Below, in pieces: positions 27,530 through 36,336 of a stretch of DNA of 64,000 nt. Below the pieces are notes generated by a model, which was not told the origin of the DNA, did no database searches, and was given only the letters and a program-made list of their open reading frames with translations. How positions within the stretch are numbered: the stretch's first letter is position 1; each line of letters begins with the position of its first letter. Source of the DNA: Gimesia sp. Its GTDB lineage: Bacteria > Planctomycetota > Planctomycetia > Planctomycetales > Planctomycetaceae. The stretch spans positions 1 to 64,000 of the forward strand of contig PAJV01000062.1 of the NCBI GenBank assembly GCA_002706765.1, in the 5' to 3' direction. The position numbers and the translations under genes were made by a program.

Positions 27530-27999
27530 TGTGCACCGGGATCACCATTGCCTGGCGGGACATCCCCACCAGACTCATCCAAAAACACCAGCTCGACGAA
27601 CGCATCATCCAGCGCTCGGCAACAGCAGACAAAGAAATCCTGTTCATGCAGAGGCATCGCCAGCCCCTGCTCCCCGTCTTTTACCAGGGAGAACTGCGGA
27701 TCCTTCCCTGGGGTAACCGACAGCGTCACAGCAACGCTCCTCTCGCCTGGTGGTGTGAAGTCGCCACACTCGAATCAGGCGCCTGGTCCATGTATCACCC
27801 CGAACCGGTGGAAATCCTCGCGAACTTCGGCCTGGAACGCGGTGTCTGGTTTCAGATCAGAGAAGGCATTCAAGGCGCAATCATTCACGATCAGCACGAA
27901 CAACCCTGCATCTACATGCTCCTGCAACCCGCGTCCCACTACTACCAGGTGATGACCGGCTATCACCGCGAACCGGTGTTTCTGGGTGAGCAGATTTGA
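27529..27999 (+). CDS. Candidate divergent SRAP (HMCES/YedK-like) abasic-site protein
   Basis: A 156-residue protein starting Met-Cys-Thr-Gly at the ATG that overlaps the polymerase stop. A Cys directly after the start Met is the mark of SRAP proteins, where Cys2 forms a DNA-protein crosslink with abasic sites. Other partial matches: LPWG near residue 60 (SRAP WGLIP region), and MTGYHREPVFL near the end, comparable to the SRAP H-x-R-M-P-V-I-L block with its catalytic His. The usual MCGR and NARxE motifs are changed, so this is an inference. The polymerase-SRAP pairing fits known SOS gene neighbourhoods. If wrong, it is an unknown protein tied to translesion synthesis. Confidence 0.6.
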   Translation: MCTGITIAWRDIPTRLIQKHQLDERIIQRSATADKEILFMQRHRQPLLPVFYQGELRILPWGNRQRHSNAPLAWWCEVATLESGAWSMYHPEPVEILANFGLERGVWFQIREGIQGAIIHDQHEQPCIYMLLQPASHYYQVMTGYHREPVFLGEQI

Positions 28000-28105
28000 G
28001 AACGCTGGAGTCAATTCAAACCATCCAATCCAGACTAAGCTATTGAGCACACGCTCATCACGCGATATACTTCAGCAAAATTCCCGTCACTCAGGAGAGA
28101 AGATT

Positions 28106-28966
28106 ATGAACGGATATCGCTTCTACACTGCTACCAGCCTGCTGATGCTCACTGCCTTGTTCACCGCCTGCCAGAAGTCAGCGCCTGCTCCCCAGGAAGA
28201 ATCTGGTGTGAATGCTGAAACCGAAATCATTCCCGAACCCAATGCCGGCTCCGAAAAACCTCAGCTGACGGTTGCTATCAGCGTTGACATTGCTCCTTAT
28301 GTCATGAAAAACGCGACCACGGGCATCGAAGTTGATATCGCCACCCAGGCACTTCCCGGTTACCAGCTCAATTTCGTTCAGATGCCTTATGAGAAACTGC
28401 AGTCAGCGGTCGCCGAAGATCGGGCCGACATGGCCCTGGGAGTACAGAAATTCAAAGACGTCGAAGGGATTTTCTACTCAGACAATTTCATCGACTTTGT
28501 GAACGCTGCCATTACCAAAAAATCAGCGAACCTCAAAATCGAAAAAGTCGCTGACCTCGCCGATCACAAAGTGCTCACCTGGCAGGATGCGTACCTCGAA
28601 CTCGGCCCCGAATTCGAAAAACTGTTCGCTCCCGACAGCCCGCAGCGTAAGAACTACGTGGAAGTCGCCGATCAGAGTGAGCAGGTCCAACAGTTCTGGG
28701 ACGCCAAAGACGCTGTGATTGTAATTGACCGCAGTATCTTCAATGCCATCAGCCAGGCGATGGGACACAAACTAAGTGAAGTCGAATATGCATCCATTTT
28801 CCCCGAAGCCACATATTTCAAAGCCAATTTCGAAGAAGCCGACGTCCGCGACGCCTTCAACGCCGGCCTGAAAAAACTCTGCAGCAGCGGCGACTATGCA
28901 AAGCTGCTCAAAAAACACAAAATCGATCTGCCCAGCACCATCTGCGATTCTAAAGCTCAACCATGA
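28106..28966 (+). CDS. Solute-binding lipoprotein (amino-acid binding family 3)
   Basis: A 286-residue protein with a lipoprotein signal (SLLMLTALFTAC, lipid anchor at the Cys), a Pro/Glu-rich linker, then a periplasmic-binding fold of the SBP_bac_3 type: LTVAISVDIAPYVM, GIEVDIATQAL, QMPYEKLQSAVAEDRADMALGVQK and a C-terminal LKKLCSSGDYAKLLKKHKID. It has the family shape but no permease or ATPase gene beside it, so it may be a sensor or an orphan receptor. AGGAGA lies 8 bases before the ATG at 28106. Its stop overlaps the macro-domain ATG by four bases (ATGA). Confidence 0.82.
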   Translation: MNGYRFYTATSLLMLTALFTACQKSAPAPQEESGVNAETEIIPEPNAGSEKPQLTVAISVDIAPYVMKNATTGIEVDIATQALPGYQLNFVQMPYEKLQSAVAEDRADMALGVQKFKDVEGIFYSDNFIDFVNAAITKKSANLKIEKVADLADHKVLTWQDAYLELGPEFEKLFAPDSPQRKNYVEVADQSEQVQQFWDAKDAVIVIDRSIFNAISQAMGHKLSEVEYASIFPEATYFKANFEEADVRDAFNAGLKKLCSSGDYAKLLKKHKIDLPSTICDSKAQP

Positions 28967-29442
28967 CAGAAATCACTTATTTGAAAGGTGATGCCACCAC
29001 CCCGCAAGCCAGGGGAAATAAAATCATCGCCCATGTCTGTAACGACCTGGGTGGCTGGGGCAAAGGTTTTGTGCTGGCAATCAGTAAACGCTGGCCTGAA
29101 CCGGAAGCAGAATACCGTCATTGGCATCGCCACCGGGCGCAAAACAATTTCGCTCTGGGTGAAATCCAGTTGATCAATGTCGAAAAATATATCTGGGTGG
29201 CTAATATGATTGGTCAGCGCGGCATGAAAACCGGCAGTAAAGGCTCACCTGTCCGCTATCCGGCCATCGAACAAAGCCTGAAATCAGTCGCTGAAAAAGC
29301 CCGGGAACTTTCGGCATCAGTTCACATGCCCCGTATCGGCTGCGGACTGGCTGGTGGAAGATGGGATAAAATTGAGCCACTGATTAAACAAACGCTCTGC
29401 ACCGCAGAGATCGAAGTCTATGTATATGACTTTGACAAATAA
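28963..29442 (+). CDS. Macro-domain (ADP-ribose binding) protein
   Basis: A 159-residue single macro domain. Typical elements are the first strand YLKGDATTP, the NAAN-type loop in altered form IIAHVCNDLGGWGKGFVLAIS, and the phosphate-binding loop PRIGCGLAGGRWDKIEPLI. The CND...GKGF pattern resembles the ALC1-like group (TARG1, Poa1, DarG), some of which remove ADP-ribose from proteins, phosphate or DNA. It is coupled to the solute-binding lipoprotein gene by an ATGA overlap, an odd pair of a periplasmic and a cytoplasmic protein. The substrate is unknown. Confidence 0.88.
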   Translation: MTEITYLKGDATTPQARGNKIIAHVCNDLGGWGKGFVLAISKRWPEPEAEYRHWHRHRAQNNFALGEIQLINVEKYIWVANMIGQRGMKTGSKGSPVRYPAIEQSLKSVAEKARELSASVHMPRIGCGLAGGRWDKIEPLIKQTLCTAEIEVYVYDFDK

Positions 29443-29465
29443 CCCGGACAGTTCTCTCCGTTACC

Positions 29466-29927
29466 TCAGTCGGCGGCACCAATGTCATTATTGAACGCGT
29501 CCTGCAGAATCCGGCGTTCGTGGCGTTGATGGGCAATGTAGCTGGTAATCCAGTCGCGAAGTTCATCCCGTAATTCGCTTGCCAACAGCTTCATCTGCTG
29601 CAGTGGTTGAGAATCCCGCATCCGGGTGCGCAGTTCGTCCAGTTTTTTCAATAACTCGCAGCGTTCCTGGTACAGGTTTCGTACCTGACCCTGCCAGTTG
29701 GGATGCTCTGCGAGTACCTCTTCAAGATAACCACCCTCATCCTGCAATTCGAATTCACGTGGCATTGCCTTCAAGAGTGTATCAAGCACTTTCGAAATCC
29801 AGTTCCAGGCCCCCGCGTCGCCGTCGGCTTCTTCCAGTAAATCCAGTAAGTCGCCTAACAGGATATATTCCAGCGCTGAAATCTCTTCCAACGCACCATC
29901 GACAAGACATGAAGATTTTCTGGCCAT
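29466..29927 (-). CDS. Helical protein, possibly hemerythrin-like
   Basis: A 153-residue, acidic, mostly alpha-helical protein with no signal peptide. The pattern GGYLEEVLAEHP, LYQERCELLKKLDEL and a C-terminal IAHQRHERRILQDAFNNDIG looks like a four-helix hemerythrin-type bundle, in which His and Glu residues would bind two iron atoms, but several ligands are missing or unclear. A strong site, AAGGAG, precedes the ATG. It converges on the macro-domain gene. I cannot assign a function. Confidence 0.6.
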   Translation of the reverse strand: MARKSSCLVDGALEEISALEYILLGDLLDLLEEADGDAGAWNWISKVLDTLLKAMPREFELQDEGGYLEEVLAEHPNWQGQVRNLYQERCELLKKLDELRTRMRDSQPLQQMKLLASELRDELRDWITSYIAHQRHERRILQDAFNNDIGAAD

Positions 29928-30452
29928 TCTAAACTCCTTTATTCACAAAGAGACCACTCTGCGTAAAGCGCACTCTCTGTTACGGGATAGATTGATGTGA
30001 CGCAGGCAACTCCTGTTTGAAATTTGCTGGATCAATCGGAAATGAAATAAGAATACACAGATTTGCTGATATCAATTTACCAACCTTCCGTGAGCTCGTC
30101 AAAAAAACTTTTCCCGGAATCCGGTTTGTGTTGGTTCCCGAACAGAGTTCCAAAGTGCATGCTAGAGAAACATCAGCGTGCAACCTCATGCAGGCTTTAT
30201 AGTTAGAGTGGCCAGAAAACACCCTTTCATTTCGCAACAACTACCTGTACCGCCTCTCACTGACATTCTGACTTACCTGAGTTTGACATTCATCGAAGAT
30301 GATTTTTAACTTTCCTCTGTGGCATTCATTCCTGCCCCACGATCAATAGATTCGCGTTCTGCATTCCGCTAAACTGAATGGAGAGTCCCTGTTAGTTGCC
30401 CCCTCAGGTCAGATAACCGAATCATTTTCCATTTGAAGCAGGATGAAAAAGC
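29928..30452. other. Gene-free 525 bp
   Basis: This lies between the divergent minus-strand helical protein and the plus-strand methyltransferase. It should contain both promoters. The short open frames here have no ribosome-binding site or recognisable sequence. I see no repeat or RNA gene. Confidence 0.4.
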
Positions 30453-31538
30453 ATGCCTACCACAACCGGTATGAAAGGGGGCGGTTATTACGATGCCAAC
30501 TCCCGGGAACAACGTTCTGCTTCGCAGTCTTTTCTTCCCTGGCTGGAAACTGCCATCGCGGAGTTACCTGAACCGCCGCCGCATCAGCAGTCATGGAATC
30601 TGCTCGACATCGGCTCGTCCGAAGGTGCGAATGCCATCTTCACCACCGAACGGCTCATTACCGCATTACGCAAAAAAAACGATTTGCCAGTCTGGGCTTT
30701 CTTCGATGATCTGCCGACGAATGACTTCAACCAGATGTTCCTGAATCTGTTTCCAGCCGGCAAACCTGTCATTACGGATAACAATGTTTATGCCGCTGCT
30801 ATCGGTGGCTCCGCCTTTGGCAGACTGGTCCCCCCTGCCAGCCTGCATCTGGCGACCACGTTTAATGCCATCGGCTTTTTTGAAACGAGGCCCGTTGCAT
30901 CACTGCCAGGATTTATCCTGCCAATGATGCCCAATCCCCAGGCGCCACGAGAGGGTGTGCAGGTCACTGAAGAAGAATTGATTCCCTTTCAAAAACAGGC
31001 CCATCAGGATCTCTGTCATTTTTATCGCGCACGAGCGGCAGAACTGGTTCCCGGCGGAAAGCTACTGGTTCAAATTTTTGGTAGAAATGAAATCCATTCC
31101 ACCGGCCATGGTATCAGTGATGTACTCAGCGACGCCTTGCTTGATTTTGTGGAAGCAGACATGTTATCGCGTGCTTTCTATGAAGAATTTCTCTTCCCCG
31201 CTTCCTATCGAAACACGGCGGAACTGATTGAGCCCCTTGAAAATGTCCCCGAATTGAAAGCTGCTTTTCGCATTGACCAGGTCGATGCACGCGATGTACC
31301 AGTCCCTTTTAATGAAGCGTTTACTGCAAACGGGGACCGGGCCGCCTGGGCAAGAAGCTATACCGGCTTTTTGCGAGCCTTTACCGAACCCGTCCTCGCT
31401 GCTGCTCTGCCAGACAAGTTACCACAGGAAAACACCGTCGAGAAAATCTATCAACGAATCGAACGCCTGCTGCAGGACCATCCTGATCGATACGAATTTC
31501 ATTTCATTTCGATCGCCACTTTACTGACACGACTTTAA
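30453..31538 (+). CDS. SABATH-type carboxyl O-methyltransferase (plant-like family)
   Basis: A 361-residue S-adenosylmethionine-dependent methyltransferase. The order of motifs matches the plant SABATH family (salicylate, jasmonate and benzoate carboxyl methyltransferases): GGGYYDANSREQ at the N-terminus, SAM-binding LLDIGSSEGANA, the acidic pair and FDDLPTNDFNQMF, then AAIGGSAFGRLVPPASLHL (plant PGSFYGRLFP..S.H). In plants the enzymes methylate carboxyl groups of small acids; bacterial members are poorly known. An AGGA site lies before the ATG at 30453. The MsrB gene starts 25 bases after the stop, so the two may be cotranscribed. Confidence 0.82.
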   Translation: MPTTTGMKGGGYYDANSREQRSASQSFLPWLETAIAELPEPPPHQQSWNLLDIGSSEGANAIFTTERLITALRKKNDLPVWAFFDDLPTNDFNQMFLNLFPAGKPVITDNNVYAAAIGGSAFGRLVPPASLHLATTFNAIGFFETRPVASLPGFILPMMPNPQAPREGVQVTEEELIPFQKQAHQDLCHFYRARAAELVPGGKLLVQIFGRNEIHSTGHGISDVLSDALLDFVEADMLSRAFYEEFLFPASYRNTAELIEPLENVPELKAAFRIDQVDARDVPVPFNEAFTANGDRAAWARSYTGFLRAFTEPVLAAALPDKLPQENTVEKIYQRIERLLQDHPDRYEFHFISIATLLTRL

Positions 31539-31562
31539 ATATTGAGATTGAGGAATAGACCT

Positions 31563-31982
31563 ATGGGATCAGAATCATCCGAATCAAACTATAACCCACT
31601 CACACCAGAAGAAGCCCACGTGATCCTGCACAAGGGAACCGAGCGTCCTTTTATCGGTGAATATACCAACCTCAAGTCAGAGGGAACATTCATCTGTCGC
31701 CAGTGCAACGCTCCGTTGTATCGCAGTGAAGATAAATTCGAAAGCCACTGTGGCTGGCCCAGTTTCGATGATGAACTCGACGGCGCCGTAGATCGGTTTC
31801 CCGATCCGGATGGTTCTCGCACCGAGATCGTCTGCCACAACTGCGGCGGTCATCTGGGGCACGTCTTTCTGGGGGAACGCATGACCGACAAAAATACCAG
31901 GCATTGTGTGAATTCAATTTCAATGAAATTCATCCCCGCCGGCGAAGAACTGCCCGCCGTGATTTCCGCAGACCATTCCTGA
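31563..31982 (+). CDS. msrB: Peptide-methionine (R)-S-oxide reductase
   Basis: A 139-residue MsrB. It has two zinc-binding CxxC pairs (CRQCN near 44 and CHNCGG near 90), the substrate motif [25 protein letters not shown], and the catalytic Cys in [12 protein letters not shown]. It reduces the R form of methionine sulfoxide in proteins with thioredoxin. The ATG at 31563 was chosen (AGGAA 8 bases upstream); a TTG at 31542 is less likely. There is no signal peptide, so it is cytoplasmic. Its stop lies 2 bases from the stop of selO on the other strand. Confidence 0.94.
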   Translation: MGSESSESNYNPLTPEEAHVILHKGTERPFIGEYTNLKSEGTFICRQCNAPLYRSEDKFESHCGWPSFDDELDGAVDRFPDPDGSRTEIVCHNCGGHLGHVFLGERMTDKNTRHCVNSISMKFIPAGEELPAVISADHS

Positions 31983-31984
31983 CC

Positions 31985-33598
31985 TTACGAACTGCAGGAC
32001 AGCATCGAACAGCCGGGACGATTGCGAGCCCACTCCGGTCGCTTCCCGGCGTATTCTTCCTGCCCGGGCTGCTCGTCATAAGGATGCCGCAACAGTTCCA
32101 GCAATTCATTTACGAGAGAGAAATCGCCCGCTGCTGCTTTATCAATCGCCAGTTGCGCCAGATAGTTTCGCAGCACATATTTGGGATTCACGAGATTCAT
32201 CCGTTCCCGCCGTTCCACGTCTGAAGACTGTTCTTCACGCAGACGTTTTAAATATCGCTGCAGCCAGTCCACAATTTTTGCACGTACATCCTCCGTCACT
32301 TTTGCGGGATCGTAATAGGCATCCATCAGGGGAGCCATCAACTCAGCTACGTCGGACGTTGGTTCCCCTTCGGCTTTCAAGAATGCCAGTCGGCGGAAGA
32401 AAATGGTCATGTCCGTTTCCACCAGTTGCAGTACCTGCTGCAGTTCTTCGATCAGTGGTAAATCGGTTTCTCTCTGCAAAGTACTGAATCCCAGCTTATC
32501 TGCCATCATCTGCTGAAAACCCTGTTCGAAACCGTCTGCATACTCATCCAGTGACTGCTGTAGCGGTTCGGCATCTTCAATCAGGGGAAAGATCGCATTT
32601 GCGAGCTGCACGAGATTCCATAACGCGATCTGCGGCTGATTCCCAAAGCGATAGCGTCGCCCTGCGGCATCGGTGGTGTTCGGCGTCCAGTTGGGATCAT
32701 AATCTTCCAGCCAGCCATAAGGGCCATAGTCAATCGTCAGTCCCAGGATCGACATGTTGTCCGTATTCATCACTCCATGCACAAAGCCTACACGCATCCA
32801 GTGGATAATCATGTCCGCCGTTCGACGACAGACTTCTTCGAACCAGCGCAGATAGACTTCGCGGCTCGGTTCCCCCAGCTCGGGAAAATCGGTGCGAATT
32901 GTATAGTCGACCAGTTTCCGTAATGGTTCAATTTCACCGCGTGACGCGAAGATCTGATAATTTCCGAATCGCAGAAACGATGGCGCGACGCGACATACCA
33001 CAGCCCCCGGCTCACGCTGGGGATTCCCATCATAAAACATATCGCGCAAAACCTGCTCCCCGGTGAGTACCAGGCTCAGCGCCCGCGTTGTCGGTACTCC
33101 CAGATGATACATGGCTTCGCTGCATAAAAATTCGCGCACGGAAGAACGTAACACGGCCAGTCCGTCAGCGGTGCGGGAATAAGGCGTCGGCCCTGCTCCC
33201 TTCAACTGCAGTGTCCAGTGTTCCCCTTTTTGATTGAGAACTTCCCCCAGGTTGATCGCCCGCCCATCTCCCAGTTGACCGGCCCAGTTTCCAAACTGAT
33301 GCCCGCCATAACACATGGCAAACGGGTCCATCCCTTCCAGAACCTGGTTCCCGGCGAAGACCTCGGCAAATTCATCTGATTCGACCGCAGCAGTGGACAG
33401 ATCTAAAAGTTCAGCCACCTCTTTCGAGTATGCCACCAGTTGTGGCTGTCTCACTTTGGTAGGAGACACTCGAGAGTAACAGGCCTGACTCACCTGTCTG
33501 CGAAAATTCTCGGTCTCCGGATCAGCGGGCATTTCCCGGGTAAACTGGTTATCAAATTCAAGATCATGCAGATTTTTGATTGTTTGTTGACTGTTCAT
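31985..33598 (-). CDS. selO: Protein adenylyltransferase SelO (YdiU family)
   Basis: A 537-residue pseudokinase-like AMPylase, full length for the family. Motifs are CYGGHQFGNWAGQLGDGRA, LQLKGAGPTPYSRTADG, SSVREFLCSEAMYHLGVPTTRALSL and GFVHGVMNTDNMSI. The C-terminus ends in SCSS, with Cys at the place (third from the end) where animal SelO has selenocysteine. SelO transfers AMP to Ser, Thr or Tyr of redox proteins and takes part in oxidative stress control. Its convergence with msrB fits a redox-repair setting. Confidence 0.95.
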   Translation of the reverse strand: MNSQQTIKNLHDLEFDNQFTREMPADPETENFRRQVSQACYSRVSPTKVRQPQLVAYSKEVAELLDLSTAAVESDEFAEVFAGNQVLEGMDPFAMCYGGHQFGNWAGQLGDGRAINLGEVLNQKGEHWTLQLKGAGPTPYSRTADGLAVLRSSVREFLCSEAMYHLGVPTTRALSLVLTGEQVLRDMFYDGNPQREPGAVVCRVAPSFLRFGNYQIFASRGEIEPLRKLVDYTIRTDFPELGEPSREVYLRWFEEVCRRTADMIIHWMRVGFVHGVMNTDNMSILGLTIDYGPYGWLEDYDPNWTPNTTDAAGRRYRFGNQPQIALWNLVQLANAIFPLIEDAEPLQQSLDEYADGFEQGFQQMMADKLGFSTLQRETDLPLIEELQQVLQLVETDMTIFFRRLAFLKAEGEPTSDVAELMAPLMDAYYDPAKVTEDVRAKIVDWLQRYLKRLREEQSSDVERRERMNLVNPKYVLRNYLAQLAIDKAAAGDFSLVNELLELLRHPYDEQPGQEEYAGKRPEWARNRPGCSMLSCSS

Positions 33599-33677
33599 AC
33601 CTGAATTCTATCAGTTGAACAGCCTGAAGAAAAGATACGTACTTTCAGCAACCGCTTACCGAACTCTAAAACAACAT

Positions 33678-35333
33678 TCAGAATTCCAGCTGTTTTACCT
33701 TCCGTGAAGCGAGATACGCGGTTAAGACCGTGATTGCAGAAATCGTACCAAATACCGGGGGAAAATGATTTCCTGAGAGATCAAACTGGCCCTGACTCTC
33801 AGCCGTAAACAGATTGTTATAGACATGGAGCGGGTCAAATTCCGAGATTCCATGAATAGATGCCATAATCATGGTACTGATAAAAAAGATCGCTAGCGCC
33901 ATCACGGCTCCTCGTACAGGCTTTTTCCACCAGCAGACCCCCAACACAGCGAGAGAATACATCATGGCATGTAAAACAGGAAAACAGGCGATATACGACC
34001 AGCTTAACAGATTTCTGTCATGGATATACTGATTATTAATATAAGGATCCAATGGGGATCGGGAGAGCATGTTCCAACCGAGAAGAATGGTAGTGCCATC
34101 TAAGACGGTCAGCACAGCGAACAACCCTACCAGATATTTTAACCAGAACCAGTGGTTCATTTTGAGAGGTCGAGACATCCAGAAATGCCCCAGTCCTGGT
34201 GTAAGCTCCGCGGCAAATATTCCCGACCCGACAACCGTCGCCCAGAGTATTCCAATAATCCACATTGCCGATGATAGACTATAAACTGTTAACTGTATCG
34301 CTCCGCCTTCCGTATAACTACTCGTAAGAATATTCGCAAACGACATCAGACAGGCTAAGGCGAGTCCAGCCAAAGCTAATGGAACTGACTGTCTCAAATT
34401 AATCCAGGTTAGAGAAAAATATTGTCCCCGATGTGGGAACGAGATCCACGAGAATAGTGATGGCCAACTCCAGCGACGATTCTTTCTTCCTGTGAGATCC
34501 AAACTCCGCGTTCCATAACGCTGCGTGAACCAGTACCCCAACCCGCAGAGCATCAGTACATTCAAACACAAAGGCAACCAGATACGATTTGAAATATCAA
34601 GATCACTGAAACTGCCGACTCCATCTCCATCTCCATAGCCATAATATATAACCATCGACTGGGGAAACAGCACACCAATCCAGTCTTCCAGATAAAACAA
34701 CCCCGCTCTGGTTAACATCATGCGGGCTTCCGTTGGTAGAATCCAGGCAAACGAAATCGCTGCTCCCAGAAAACCGATGTGTGATTCTTGTCGTCGTCGC
34801 GCACCAGCCAGCACTAGAACCATAAATAAAGCAGTCGCCGATACGGAAGCGACACTGGTAACTTTTGCCAACAGGATCAAGCCTGCCGCGGGTGTCAGAC
34901 TCGTAAGTTCCCCAATGGAGAAACCGGAAGGGTACCCATCTCGACGCTGAGGAACCTGCTCCAGTATCCCCAAAGCCAGAAGTAAAGCGAGTATCATTGA
35001 TCCCAGAAAGATGGGGCCCACGAGAGAAATGATTCCCCCAACCAACTTTATAACCGCCACCCACGAAAGAGATACCGGTAAGGACGAAGTAAACGGAAGA
35101 GTGCCTTGCGTGACTTCGCTCAAACAAACCCGCATCGCCAGAAACACGGTCATGAACATACTGTAGACCATACAGATCGAACCGAAACGGGCAACCGGTG
35201 TGCGATATCCTGAGGCCAGCTCATAGATAGTCACATAAACCACACCACACAGAATCCAGGACAGACAGACAAAAAATGTCCGCCTGCGTTCCCGCCATTC
35301 TTTATAAAACAGTGACTGTAATACTAAATCCAT
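33678..35333 (-). CDS. ABC transporter permease (large, about twelve helices)
   Basis: A 551-residue membrane protein with many hydrophobic segments and a cytoplasmic N-terminus LVLQSLFYKEWRERRRTFF, typical of ABC-2 type permeases in YtrA-regulated transporters. The start was put at the ATG at 35333, since the upstream 31 residues are charged and unlike the family. It is the last gene of the minus-strand set GntR - ATPase - permease, 43 bases after the ATPase stop. The likely role is export of, or self-protection against, a peptide or membrane-active compound; the substrate is unknown. Confidence 0.82.
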   Translation of the reverse strand: MDLVLQSLFYKEWRERRRTFFVCLSWILCGVVYVTIYELASGYRTPVARFGSICMVYSMFMTVFLAMRVCLSEVTQGTLPFTSSLPVSLSWVAVIKLVGGIISLVGPIFLGSMILALLLALGILEQVPQRRDGYPSGFSIGELTSLTPAAGLILLAKVTSVASVSATALFMVLVLAGARRRQESHIGFLGAAISFAWILPTEARMMLTRAGLFYLEDWIGVLFPQSMVIYYGYGDGDGVGSFSDLDISNRIWLPLCLNVLMLCGLGYWFTQRYGTRSLDLTGRKNRRWSWPSLFSWISFPHRGQYFSLTWINLRQSVPLALAGLALACLMSFANILTSSYTEGGAIQLTVYSLSSAMWIIGILWATVVGSGIFAAELTPGLGHFWMSRPLKMNHWFWLKYLVGLFAVLTVLDGTTILLGWNMLSRSPLDPYINNQYIHDRNLLSWSYIACFPVLHAMMYSLAVLGVCWWKKPVRGAVMALAIFFISTMIMASIHGISEFDPLHVYNNLFTAESQGQFDLSGNHFPPVFGTISAITVLTAYLASRKVKQLEF

Positions 35334-35376
35334 CTGATAGTTCCCTGAAACGAGCCCGTTTTTTCGACACTGTTGC

Positions 35377-36291
35377 TCACACAACGATGGGCATTCCCGC
35401 CTGAGGCCAGGCTTGCGTACGACCAATCACAAACGATTCAAATATATCATCCAGGCTCAACTCGACAATTTGGTGTTCGACCCCCAGTGCAGTCAGCTGT
35501 TCCATGAATGGTTCCGCCCCGTCGACGGTCACAACAAACTGCGATTCCCAAACTCGAATATCTAATAATCCGGGAGGGGGCGTGACTCCTGCTATTTCCA
35601 CTGAATTCAGCACAAAGCGTTTGACCTCGGATCGCAGTGTTTCCGTCGCAGACTGTCGAATGATCTTTCCTCCATCCAGAATCGCCACGGCATCGGCGAC
35701 TGCTTCGACTTCATCCAGCAGATGCGAACTGAACAGCACCGTCCGACCCGCTGCCTGCAGATGTTCAATCAGATCACGATTGAATTCTTTACGGGCAATC
35801 GTATCCAGCCCCAGAGCCGGATCGTCGAGAATAACCACATTCGGCTCATGCGCCAGGGCCAGCGTCAGTCCCAGTTTGACGTTCTGCCCTTTGGAAAGCC
35901 GCTCAATCCTCTGATGACGGGGAATATGGAACCGTTCCAGATAGTCGTCCGCCAGTGACTGATTCCAGGCCGGATAAAAAGGATTCAGAAAATGGCACAA
36001 TTCCACCGCCGTCATCCAGCCATACATCGTCTGATCTTCCGCCAGATAACCGACGCGACGGCGTAGCTCAATCGCTTCCTTAGTGGGATCGCAGCCATCC
36101 ACTTGTATTGAACCGGCATCTGGTTTCAGCAACCCCAGCAACATGCGAATCAGTGTGGTCTTTCCGGCTCCATTTCTGCCCAGCAACGCCAGTGTCTGTC
36201 CCCGGGGAATCTCCAGTGAAACATTTTCCAGTACAACATTCTTACCAAACTGTTTTTGGACCTGATCAATTTTGATGGCTGCTGCTGACAC
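35377..36291 (-). CDS. ABC transporter ATP-binding protein
   Basis: A 304-residue ATPase: Walker A GRNGAGKTT at about 38-46, Q-loop YLAEDQTMYG, signature LSKGQNVKLGL (LSGGQ changed to LSKGQ), Walker B NVVILDDPALGLD, and H-loop FSSHLLDE. The C-terminal 90 residues form an extra regulatory-type domain seen in ABC-2 ATPases. I chose the GTG at 36291 as the start because AGGAG lies 6 bases before it; a TTG at 36324 is in frame but has no such site. It pairs with the permease downstream and is controlled by the GntR regulator upstream. Confidence 0.88.
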   Translation of the reverse strand: MSAAAIKIDQVQKQFGKNVVLENVSLEIPRGQTLALLGRNGAGKTTLIRMLLGLLKPDAGSIQVDGCDPTKEAIELRRRVGYLAEDQTMYGWMTAVELCHFLNPFYPAWNQSLADDYLERFHIPRHQRIERLSKGQNVKLGLTLALAHEPNVVILDDPALGLDTIARKEFNRDLIEHLQAAGRTVLFSSHLLDEVEAVADAVAILDGGKIIRQSATETLRSEVKRFVLNSVEIAGVTPPPGLLDIRVWESQFVVTVDGAEPFMEQLTALGVEHQIVELSLDDIFESFVIGRTQAWPQAGMPIVV

Positions 36292-36336
36292 GTTCGACTC
36301 CTGTGAAATAGATGACGTTTCCAATTCTGTCTTGTG

